From contig JAGDWE010000045.1 in assembly GCA_023255965.1 (NCBI GenBank), positions 20,232 to 41,760 of the forward strand: a DNA stretch of 21,529 nt, in the 5' to 3' direction. The notes beneath the pieces were generated by a model. That model did not search any database, had not been told where the DNA came from, and saw nothing but the letters and a program-made list of their open reading frames with translations. Position 1 is the first letter of the stretch. The number at the start of each line of letters is the position of its first letter. Source of the stretch: Desulfurococcales archaeon. Lineage in GTDB: Archaea > Thermoproteota > Thermoprotei_A > Sulfolobales > NBVN01. The position numbers and the translations under genes were made by a program. Below, in pieces: positions 14,752 through 20,717 of this stretch.

Positions 14752-15290
14752 GTAGTGTGAAGTATCAGGGCCCCGAACTATTAGTCCTAGGTAATTCTTA
14801 GCTAACGTTAGCTTAAGCCATAGAACGCATTCAACTAGGAAGAACTTAGGAAGTAAGCCATAGCTAAGGCTACTAGGCCTAGGAATGCCCGTAGCACCGC
14901 ATAATCCATGATTAACTACAGCTTCCACCAGCCTGCGTCTCGAGTCATGATGAACTAATGAATCGCGGTCAAGCAGCAGTACATAATTACTACTCACTAA
15001 CTTGATCAACTCATTAAGGACATTCACCTTACCCTCCGACATAGATCTTAAGCCTATCCAATGGATAGTCGACCTTAAGCGGGATCTCCAACGTACGCCT
15101 AAGCACTTCATATTCATCCTTAACCTCGATTAATACCGAGACCCTAGGTAACTCACCAACACTGCATGAGCCCCTAGGTAAGGCCTTCCTACGCATTAAG
15201 GTAATTACGAATGCATAACATCAGCAGGGCTATGAATGACGTACTAATTATGGAGGTCACCATAAGCGATCCATACACAATATCCGCATA
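14752..15290 (-). pseudogene. Frameshifted family-2 glycosyltransferase
   Basis: Three minus-strand pieces in shifted frames together form the N-terminal half of a membrane-anchored GT2 enzyme. First a hydrophobic helix (MVTSIISTSFIALLMLCIRN, about 15200-15260). Then LPRVSVLIEVKDEYEVLRRT and LEIPLKVDYPLDRLKIYV (about 15055-15180), the usual PxVSVLIPxxNE start. Then VNVLNELIKLVSSNYVLLLD, RDSLVHHDSRRRLVEAVV and GLCGATGIPRPSSLSYGLLP (about 14800-15040), where LLLDRDS corresponds to the DxD-containing strand. At least two frameshifts separate the pieces, and the C-terminal acceptor-site half is missing; the homology ends where the ABC fragment ends on the opposite strand. The original role was probably polysaccharide or glycolipid synthesis. 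Confidence 0.7.
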
Positions 15291-15424
15291 AATCACTTTA
15301 CCATTAATTATGATACGAGAATCAATTTAATACTTTACTAAATCATTTAACATAATCGATAATTCTTAACTAGAGTAAACTTTATTACTGACTTCTATAA
15401 TTTATATTATTTAGGGACGAATAT
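15291..15424 (+). promoter_or_regulatory. AT-rich promoter region of the Nramp-like transporter gene
   Basis: A strongly AT-rich leader region. A TATA-like ACTTTATTACT lies about 40 nt upstream of the TTG start and a second, ATAATTTATATTA, about 20 nt upstream. The motif AGGGACG just before the start could act as a weak ribosome-binding site. The first box fits a leadered transcript. Confidence 0.4.
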
Positions 15425-16876
15425 TTGTCACAGTCTGCTCAACCTTCACAAAGTTACTTGAAGCGACCTACAGAATTTACTGGAGTAAAATCAATCCCTA
15501 AACCACCTATAGGTGCTGAGACATTCCGCGGGGTTCTCGCATGGTTAGGTCCTGCATACATCATGGCTGCTATGGAGATAGGTAGTGGTGAGTTAGTATT
15601 CTGTGCTCAGGCAGGTGCTAGGGTTGGTATGATCCTTGCTTGGACAATACTACTAAGCGCTATATTCAAGGTCACAAACAATGAGTTCGCAGTAAGGTAC
15701 GTCATGGCTACTGGGGAATCGCCTATAATGATGTACCAGAGGATTCACCCAGTATTCTGCACCTTCTACTGGATAATTCAGTTGATCGTCAGACATTGGA
15801 TGTTCTGGCCTGCTGGTGCCGCATTAACTATGGCCGGCATAGTTATTGAGGGATATGGGGTTAAGGGCGTGGACCCCGTGATAATAGGTTTAGCGCTTTA
15901 CGCGATAATACTTCCGCTACTCTTAGTTGCTAAGAGGGCCTATGAGGTCGTCGAGAAGGCATGCTTAATTATGGTCATAGCGATGTTCATAAGCATGATT
16001 ATAATAGGCGCTTTGGTAACTACCCCTGAGAGAATTGCTGAGACATTCATAGGTCTATTTAGCTTTGGGGTCCTTCCAGCAGGTGCTGCTGACCTAGCTG
16101 TTAGATTACTTGCTTGGGCGTTTGGAGGCGGTCCTGAGGAATCATTAAAGTACGGCATTTACGTTAGAGAGAAGGGTTACGGCATGGCGAGTGAGGTAGC
16201 TAAGGTAGCTAGGCACTCAGGTAGAGAGGAGGAACCGGTGCTCATCGGTTGGAGGCCATCTACTGACCCTGAAAGCCTTAAGAACTGGAGGATATGGCTG
16301 AGGATCGCTCAGACCGATCTATGGGCCGTCTACCTACCAATTGGTCTACTTGGTTCGCTGATATTCATGTACGCGGCCTCATGGATTCTAAGGCCTGCAG
16401 GCCTAATACCGTCAGGTTATAAGTTGGCAGTTGTTCAAGCAGAGTTCTTCAGGAAGTTCTTCGGCGAATTCGGTGCTATGGTCTACTTATTCCTAGCGAT
16501 GGTCGTCCTATGGAGTACTGCTGTGGGCAATATGGATGCGTACTCAAGGATAGTTGCCAGCTCTATAAGGGTTAACTTCCCGTGGTTTAGGAAGATGTCA
16601 GAGTATAGGCTATGGGCCTCGTTGGTGATCATCTACTTCCTCCTAATGATACCGGCTATGGTCGGCATTAGGCAGCCTGAGCTATTGCTACTTATCGACA
16701 TATATTTATCGGTAGTGCTCATGGCCTTAGCGTTCCTAGTGCCATTTATAGCTAATATACTATGGATACCTAAGGAATTCAGACCTCACCCAATTAAATT
16801 CGTGATACTGGCTGCCGGCATAGCATTCTACGCATACTTCGCAGCCTTAATATTCATGGGCGTCGCAAGGCCTTAA
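15425..16876 (+). CDS. Nramp-related divalent-metal transporter family protein
   Basis: 483-residue polytopic membrane protein with about 11 hydrophobic segments, first near residues 38-60. It fits the Nramp superfamily of proton-coupled importers (LeuT fold): TM1 reads GPAYIMAAMEIGSGELVF (43-60). However, the canonical TM1 metal site DPGN is replaced by EIGSGE, and the TM6 MPH motif is not evident. Similar IGSGE forms occur in divergent prokaryotic Nramp-related proteins, whose substrates are uncertain and may not be Mn/Fe. A soluble insert around residues 225-290 (GGGPEESLKYGIYVREKG, then KVARHSGREEEPVLIGWRPS) is unusually long. The TTG at 15425 is chosen because the frame stays charged and soluble up to TM1. 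Intact. Confidence 0.8.
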   Translation: MSQSAQPSQSYLKRPTEFTGVKSIPKPPIGAETFRGVLAWLGPAYIMAAMEIGSGELVFCAQAGARVGMILAWTILLSAIFKVTNNEFAVRYVMATGESPIMMYQRIHPVFCTFYWIIQLIVRHWMFWPAGAALTMAGIVIEGYGVKGVDPVIIGLALYAIILPLLLVAKRAYEVVEKACLIMVIAMFISMIIIGALVTTPERIAETFIGLFSFGVLPAGAADLAVRLLAWAFGGGPEESLKYGIYVREKGYGMASEVAKVARHSGREEEPVLIGWRPSTDPESLKNWRIWLRIAQTDLWAVYLPIGLLGSLIFMYAASWILRPAGLIPSGYKLAVVQAEFFRKFFGEFGAMVYLFLAMVVLWSTAVGNMDAYSRIVASSIRVNFPWFRKMSEYRLWASLVIIYFLLMIPAMVGIRQPELLLLIDIYLSVVLMALAFLVPFIANILWIPKEFRPHPIKFVILAAGIAFYAYFAALIFMGVARP

Positions 16877-16893
16877 AACCAAATAAACTTAAA

Positions 16894-16903
16894 TTTTTTA
16901 AAT
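16894..16903 (+). promoter_or_regulatory. TATA-like box of the small membrane protein gene
   Basis: TTTTTTAAAT is centred about 26 nt upstream of the TTG start at 16925, consistent with leaderless transcription. The T-run may also serve as terminator for the transporter gene, whose stop lies 18 nt upstream. Confidence 0.45.
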
Positions 16904-16924
16904 CAATAATCCTACGGATGCTCA

Positions 16925-17407
16925 TTGAACCCTATACGTAAATTAATTTCAGGAATAGCGTTAATACCCTTAGCCCCAATAATAATTACTGCTATTACCT
17001 CATTACTTGGCATTGAGTACTTAGCTCCGATGATAACTTACTTTACATGTATAGTCATCTTCATCTACATATATCACAACTTAATCATGTCGGGGTTGCT
17101 CTTTAAATTAATGCCCCCAATGAGGGGGATTACCTCGAGGATGCCTACGTCGCCGTTATCTGGCTACGTTATGAGGTCGTCAATACTCTGGATGATATTC
17201 CTACCTACTTCAAGGATTTTAGGGGATCTAGTTAAGTGGTTTATAACAGGGACTTATGAGGAATTAATTAAAGGGAATTACCACCTATATTTAATGCTGC
17301 TTATGGTCATAGGTTTCGGTGCAGGCGCCTTCTTCGCCCTCTCATATATTTCAGTGATTAAGAGGGAGGTACAACCGAGTAGGTCCCGACGACGTAATCG
17401 AAGATGA
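16925..17407 (+). CDS. Small integral membrane protein of unknown function
   Basis: 160 residues with three or four predicted transmembrane helices: about 10-28 (IALIPLAPIIITAITSLLG), 34-56 (PMITYFTCIVIFIYIYHNLI), possibly 84-105 (VMRSSILWMIFLP) and 124-146 (LMLLMVIGFGAGAFFALSYI). The C-terminal tail is strongly basic (RSRRRNRR), as expected for a cytoplasmic end. No family was recognised. The start is a TTG with a matching leaderless promoter. It lies between the transporter gene and an MTH1187-type gene on the same strand; a functional link to the transporter is possible but not shown. Confidence 0.7.
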   Translation: MNPIRKLISGIALIPLAPIIITAITSLLGIEYLAPMITYFTCIVIFIYIYHNLIMSGLLFKLMPPMRGITSRMPTSPLSGYVMRSSILWMIFLPTSRILGDLVKWFITGTYEELIKGNYHLYLMLLMVIGFGAGAFFALSYISVIKREVQPSRSRRRNRR

Positions 17408-17462
17408 TACTTAGTGAATGTTTTTATATGTTGTTTTATATCGAGTTTGATTGGTGATCTAA

Positions 17463-17771
17463 TTGAAGGTATTAGCATTCATCAAGGTAATCCCCATAGG
17501 CACTTCAGGCGGTAGCTTAAGTCACTACGTGGCCGAGGTAATCAAGGTCCTTGAGTCTAGGGGAGTTAAATACCAATTAACTTCCTTCGGCACCGGGGAC
17601 GAGTTAGGCTCCCTAAACGAGTTAACCGGATTAGTTAATGAAGTTACTGAGAGGTTAAGGTCTATGGGCATACCTAGGGTCTTAGTCGATGTATCCTTAG
17701 ACCTAAGGTTTGATAAGGAGATCACGTTAGAGCATAAGGTTAGGGCTGTCTACGAGAAGCTGGGTAAGTGA
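17463..17771 (+). CDS. MTH1187/YkoF-like protein (putative thiamine-binding)
   Basis: 102-residue ferredoxin-like-fold protein of the MTH1187 (UPF0045/DUF77) family. Diagnostic parts are the first strand and loop AFIKVIPIGTSGGSLSHYVA (5-24), the second strand VKYQLTSFGT (35-44), and VLVDVSLDLRFDK near the end. Members form tetramers and have been linked to binding thiamine or its precursors, but the function is not firmly established. The TTG start is preceded by GGTGATC (17452-17458), a plausible ribosome-binding site, with TATA-like TTTTTATATG further upstream. It is immediately followed by a DUF89 pseudogene that begins one base before the end of this gene, suggesting a former operon. Confidence 0.85.
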   Translation: MKVLAFIKVIPIGTSGGSLSHYVAEVIKVLESRGVKYQLTSFGTGDELGSLNELTGLVNEVTERLRSMGIPRVLVDVSLDLRFDKEITLEHKVRAVYEKLGK

Positions 17772-18252
17772 TTACTGTAAGCTATGTTTAATACGTTCTA
17801 GGTGTAAAGACCTTATAACCTTCGGTAGAGGTGATCTAATACTTGAATTACTTAAGTACTTAGCTGAAGTGATTAGTAAGTATGGTAGGACTGAAGCATT
17901 TATAGCTACTTACGATTATATAAAGTCCTTAATTAGATCCTAGAGATCCCTATATCAACATTAAGAAGGAGTTAAGTATGAAAGCTTTGAGAATTGCTAA
18001 TGATGTTGAGGAATACCTTAATAAATATATTGGAACTTGAGTATAACTTTTGAATTCTCTGCAGCTGCTAATATTGTAGATGCTTCAGTCTTAGGTTATG
18101 AGCGAAGAGAATTAACTACTGCTATTTGGGATAAGTCTCTATTGAGTGAATTTAGAGGTATTAACGATGGCGAAGTCTTTATAGCGTTAGATAACGCTGG
18201 TGAATTTTGAGATGATTTACCACTAGTTAAAGCTCTAATTAAGAATGGTTAG
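17770..18252 (+). pseudogene. DUF89-family (damage-control phosphatase-like) pseudogene
   Basis: The segments line up as one protein with disruptions. DYCKLCLIRSRCKDLITFGR to YDYIKSLIRS (17770-17940, metal-type CxxC near the start) ends at TAG. DPYINIKKELSMKALRIAND to EYLNKYIGT lies in another frame (17945-18037) and ends at TGA. EFSAAANIVDASVLGYERRE to NDGEVFIALDNAGEF lies in the first frame again (18052-18207), followed by TGA, then DDLPLVKALIKNG and a final TAG. The AANIVD and LDNAGE motifs are hallmarks of DUF89/ARMT1-like proteins, where Asp and Asn bind the catalytic metal. Two frameshifts and an in-frame TGA inside the NAGE region rule out function. Homology stops at KNG, so the C-terminal domain is missing. 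It overlaps the preceding gene by 2 bp. Confidence 0.8.
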
Positions 18253-18409
18253 TGCTGGTGTTGTTGAGGGTAGGTTAATTTCAGCATCTCGGTATTGGTT
18301 TAAGGTTAGGACAGCGGATGGCGTGGCATACGTTAATAAGGCACATATAGTTCTTGTTAGGGTTGTTGAGGGCCCTAAGCAATCTAGGCCTGAGGCCCCC
18401 ATCACCTAG
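18245..18409 (+). CDS. Small beta-rich protein at the edge of the mobile region
   Basis: 54 codons from ATG 18245 to TAG 18407. The sequence GRLISASRYWFKVRTADGVA and YVNKAHIVLVRVVEG alternates hydrophobic residues as in a small beta-barrel (Sm/Hfq-like or SH3-like). That comparison rests on pattern only, not on a recognised family. After VVEGPKQSRPEAP the frame stops, but shifting by one base gives a Pro/Ser/Arg-rich tail (SPRSPRFRPSSRTSQQ, ASPPASRASSPS), so the original protein may have been longer and frameshifted. It starts inside the end of the DUF89 pseudogene, which suggests that this gene arrived with inserted DNA. No clear promoter or ribosome-binding site. Confidence 0.4.
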   Translation: MVSAGVVEGRLISASRYWFKVRTADGVAYVNKAHIVLVRVVEGPKQSRPEAPIT

Positions 18410-18798
18410 GTCGCCTAGGTTTAGGCCATCCAGCCGCACAAGCCAGCAGGCTAGTCCACCAGCTAGCAGGGCTAGTAGCCCTAGCTAGACGGCTTACTCA
18501 ACTAGTAGGTCCAACTAGCGTATCTAGTGCATCATCTGGCGGGCTAGTTGGCGTTCACCTAGGCCTCAACTAGCACATCTAGTGTCCCACCCCAGTCACT
18601 CTAGTTGGACTAGTTCATCTAGCGTAGTCCGTCTAGCCCTACTAGCATGCTGAGATGCTTAGCTTGCTCAACTAGATCTAGTCCATCTAGTCGAGGCGAC
18701 TAGTAACTCTTACAGATCTACTGATGGGAGTACCCCATCAGCTATTCCTTTAGTTGGTCATCTAGCCCCAGTAGATCCCTTAGGTCTACCCCTACTAG
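18406..18798. repeat. CTAG-rich array with recurrent 9-bp spacing
   Basis: CTAG occurs 25 times in 393 bp, against about 1.5 expected by chance; outside this region it is scattered. Start positions include 18406, 18415, 18463, 18472, 18481, 18515, 18524, 18570, 18579, 18601, 18610, 18619, 18633, 18642, 18678 and 18687; ten successive distances are exactly 9 bp and two are 13. The repeated core is CTAG followed by five variable bases (e.g. CTAGTTGGA, CTAGTTCAT). Runs keep one codon phase and then shift, as in a decaying low-complexity coding tail with a three-residue period. Alternatively it is a degenerate iteron array. Further CTAG clusters lie at 19549-19605 and 20282-20395. Confidence 0.75.
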
Positions 18799-19039
18799 CC
18801 CTCTCAAGCCTTAGAATTAGGTTGTAGGTCCTCTCCAGAATCCAGTCAATCCCCTCCTTAGAGGGCGTGATCCCCACCCTCCTCATGGCCTCCAGTTGGA
18901 AGGGATCCTCACACCTTTCACGGAGCCAGGTCCACTCGTCCCGGAAGTACTTCAATGCTTGGGGTATGAGGAATACATCAGACTCCTTCAACCTAAACCT
19001 ATACTCTTTCTGAACCATTTCACTACTCACTGGTACCAC
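18758..19039 (-). CDS. Small helical protein with AT-hook-like tail, plasmid/virus type
   Basis: 93 residues, predicted mostly alpha-helical, with charged and aromatic stretches (EYRFRLKESDVFLIPQALKY, FRDEWTWLRERCEDPFQLEA) and a basic end RASRGRPKGSTGAR; GRPKG resembles an AT-hook minor-groove motif. No family was recognised by eye. The GTG at 19039 is preferred because a TATA-like AAGTATATATGGTA is centred 28 nt upstream, consistent with a leaderless transcript; an ATG at 19018 would remove seven residues. A GGTACC site overlaps the start. It diverges from a C2H2 zinc-finger gene across a repeat-rich control region. It may bind DNA in the same element (inference). Confidence 0.6.
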   Translation of the reverse strand: MVPVSSEMVQKEYRFRLKESDVFLIPQALKYFRDEWTWLRERCEDPFQLEAMRRVGITPSKEGIDWILERTYNLILRLERASRGRPKGSTGAR

Positions 19040-19060
19040 ACCACTAAATTACCTGCACTA

Positions 19061-19074
19061 TACCATATATACTT
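19061..19074 (-). promoter_or_regulatory. TATA-like box of the AT-hook-like gene
   Basis: AAGTATATATGGTA on the minus strand is centred 28 nt upstream of the GTG start at 19039. It is one of the clearest leaderless promoters in the window. Confidence 0.5.
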
Positions 19075-19140
19075 CAGTCCCTGAAAAGAATTGGTGCGGA
19101 TAGGTGGGGGCTGACGCCTCTGCCTATTGCTGAATACGCT

Positions 19141-19158
19141 CCCTGCCTATAGGCAGGG
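19141..19158. repeat. Perfect 18-bp palindrome
   Basis: CCCTGCCTATAGGCAGGG is exactly self-complementary. A partial copy, CTCTGCCTATTG, lies 23 bp upstream at 19118-19129. The palindrome lies between two divergent genes and their promoters, where a dimeric repressor or replication protein could bind. Confidence 0.7.
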
Positions 19159-19180
19159 TGGGTTAGTTTAAACTCCTAAT

Positions 19181-19256
19181 GGGGCCATTAAAATTATTTG
19201 GTACCTTAAAATGGCACCATTAAACGATTTGGTACCGAAGTAGGTACCATTCACCA
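19181..19256. repeat. GGTACC/CCATTAAA repeat cluster
   Basis: Three perfect GGTACC sites (19200-19205, 19231-19236, 19243-19248) and a variant GGCACC (19213-19218) are interleaved with CCATTAAA. CCATTAAAATTATTTGGTAC and CCATTAAACGATTTGGTACC form an imperfect direct repeat with a period of about 31 bp. Another GGTACC lies at 19032-19037 over the start of the divergent gene. The cluster is immediately upstream of the zinc-finger gene promoter, so an operator or iteron role is plausible. Confidence 0.6.
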
Positions 19257-19266
19257 CTTAAATACC
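19257..19266 (+). promoter_or_regulatory. TATA-like box of the C2H2 zinc-finger gene
   Basis: CTTAAATACC is centred about 28 nt upstream of the ATG at 19289, the leaderless spacing. The GGTACC repeats lie directly upstream. Confidence 0.45.
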
Positions 19267-19288
19267 GCCACGACATAGAGTTGGGGGG

Positions 19289-19530
19289 ATGGTGCTTCAG
19301 TGCTTCTGGTGTGGTAGGTGGTTTAGGAATAAGCAGGCCTTAAGGGCACACCTAAGGCACTGTAGGGAGAGGGTGGGGAGTTCAAGTACTGACCATACGC
19401 GCGTACTGGAACAAGAGCTAAGAAAACAGTGAGGGAGGAGGCCCCAATAGACCTGTATGAGAGGTTTATGTGTATACAGGAGCTGAAGAGTGAGCTTGAG
19501 GGGTTGCGGGGGAAGCAGGTCCACAACTAA
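19289..19530 (+). pseudogene. Frameshifted C2H2 zinc-finger protein with coiled-coil tail
   Basis: From ATG 19289 the frame reads MVLQCFWCGRWFRNKQALRA followed by HLRHCRERVG. This is a classical C2H2-type finger (Cys5, Cys8, His21, and His24 or Cys25), of the kind carried by crenarchaeal plasmids and viruses. The frame ends at TGA 19430. In another frame, open from 19393, the sequence continues KKTVREEAPIDLYERFMCIQ and ELKSELEGLRGKQVHN to TAA 19528, an amphipathic, coiled-coil-like end. The most likely original was a single protein of about 80 residues broken by one frameshift near 19390-19420. A functional 47-residue short form cannot be excluded. It diverges from the AT-hook-like gene. Confidence 0.6.
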
Positions 19531-19632
19531 AGCCATGTCGCATAACATGCATTCTGACTAGGTCGTCTGGGCCTAGTTGGTCGAGTAGGTCTAGACCATC
19601 TAGTGGCTTAGCCAGCCTCATACTATGGCTAT

Positions 19633-19760
19633 ATAAACAGATGTTATATACCGTATAAACGCCATGAATTTATAGTATAAATTTATATCCTCTATAACAT
19701 ATAGACTTATACCCCCTTATATGGGGTATAAGACACTATAAAATTAATACCCCCTATAAA
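19633..19760. repeat. AT-rich block with two exact hairpins
   Basis: The block is dominated by TATA/TTATAA motifs. AATTTATA-G-TATAAATT (19667-19683) is an exact inverted repeat. CTTATACCCC (19706-19715) pairs exactly with GGGGTATAAG (19723-19732) around a 7-nt loop, and CCCCCTATAA repeats at 19750-19759. It is a possible DNA-unwinding or multi-promoter segment. Confidence 0.55.
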
Positions 19761-19775
19761 CCTGCCCCAGGAACC

Positions 19776-19997
19776 GGTGCAGGAAGAACGTACTAGACCC
19801 CGTCCTAAGCCTAACAGGTTAGACCTATTAGGTTACCTAAGTAGGTTTCTTAGGTTTAACCTATAGGTTAGGCCTAAAAGCCCTATAGGTTTTTAGAATG
19901 TTCTAGTATAATCTTAAGACGCCTTCATCCATCCACTAAACCTACTCAAATTAAAAGCTTTCAGATCTAGCATTAGGAGATGGTGCGGGAAGGACGT
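19776..19997. repeat. 16-bp direct repeat pair and TAGGTT dyads between
   Basis: GGTGCAGGAAGAACGT (19776-19791) recurs as GGTGCGGGAAGGACGT (19982-19997), 14 of 16 identical. Between them, 19813-19890 holds many TAGGTT/AACCTA words, including the 14-bp perfect palindrome TAACCTATAGGTTA (19857-19870) and CCTATAGG (19882-19889). Confidence 0.55.
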
Positions 19998-20088
19998 GCA
20001 AGCCATGCTGAGTGAATGCTAGGTAAAATTGAACACTTTCACTTTCCCCGTTCAATTTCCCCATTCAAGCTGAAAGCTTTTAATTTGA
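19946..20088. repeat. 19-bp perfect inverted repeat enclosing a second inverted repeat
   Basis: TCAAATTAAAAGCTTTCAG (19946-19964) is the exact reverse complement of 20070-20088. Inside it, AAATTGAAC (20026-20034) pairs with GTTCAATTT (20050-20058). The right arm also pairs imperfectly with the following TTTTCAGTTTGAA (20093-20105). No terminal duplication or gene accompanies it, so it is not an obvious IS element. Confidence 0.65.
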
Positions 20089-20341
20089 ATGCTTTTCAGT
20101 TTGAAAGGAAAGCTATTTAAGGCTGGACTCATTAAAGCATTTCTAGTAGATTTTAGGACATTATAATTATAATATTGTAGTCATTATAAAGCCACGTTCT
20201 AAGCTATTCTAACAAAGCGTGTACTGAGCCTTGTGAAGGGGGTTGAAGCCCCTATGTAACCACCAATGATTGGTAGGTAGCCTAGTTGATACGGTCTATG
20301 TACTAGTCCATCAACGAGCCCGTCACGGGACATTTATTTCA

Positions 20342-20355
20342 ACACAGATCTGTGT
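20342..20355. repeat. Perfect 14-bp palindrome
   Basis: ACACAGATCTGTGT is exactly self-complementary. CTAGTAG and CTACTAG form another small dyad at about 20379-20400. Confidence 0.5.
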
Positions 20356-20480
20356 AGAAAAAGGCATGAACAGTTTCCGCTAGTAGGTCCAGTCTACTAG
20401 TAGATCTGCCCGTATCTACGTCGCATCTGCAACGGATTCCGTTATCGGCCCAATATCGAGGATGCTGGGAATTCGATATC

Positions 20481-20652
20481 ACGTTTCCATCCTATAGACG
20501 TCCATAATTCGTGACACAGACCTTCTTACCAACCTTTAATAACGGTTTTACCAGGCCTTCAGCAGTGTTTTACGTCCCCATAAACGTCCACAAATTCACA
20601 TCACAGAACCATGGCATAGACCGTTTTACCAAACTTTAAATAGCGTTTTACG
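20481..20652. repeat. Imperfect tandem direct repeat (about 72 and 81 bp)
   Basis: Copy A (20481-20552) and copy B (20572-20652) share an ordered series of blocks: ACGTYYCCAT, AACGTCCA or GACGTCCA, AATTC, CACAGA, then TTTTACCAA or CTTACCAA, CTTTAA, and a final GCGTTTTACG or ACGGTTTTACC. The period is about 91 bp. They are non-coding. Confidence 0.55.
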
Positions 20653-20717
20653 TTCTGTGCTGCAAAACTTAATAATGTGGTAGGATAGTCACATCATGTG
20701 ATCAGGGATGTTGGGAT

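Larger units (their letters stand above)
19531..20717. other. Non-coding, repeat-dense region of about 1.2 kb
   Basis: No frame of useful length is present on either strand. The stretch instead holds a second CTAG cluster (19549-19605), an AT-rich block with stem-loops, several palindromes, a separated 19-bp inverted repeat and a pair of imperfect direct repeats of about 80 bp, listed individually. Such architecture is typical of plasmid or viral replication and control regions; no replication initiator gene is seen nearby. Confidence 0.5.

Noticed and set aside
19297..19548. Minus-strand open frames opposite the zinc-finger gene
   Set aside because: Leucine/cysteine-rich antisense translations of the finger coding strand; no promoter or family signal.
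19946..20088. Insertion sequence or MITE bounded by the 19-bp inverted repeat
   Set aside because: No target-site duplication flanks the arms and no transposase or second copy lies in the window; a structural or origin-like role fits equally well.
20230..20260. Crenarchaeal CRISPR repeat or tRNA T-arm (GGGGGTTGAAGCCCC)
   Set aside because: Occurs once, the loop is not TTCRANY, and no tRNA cloverleaf or repeat series surrounds it.
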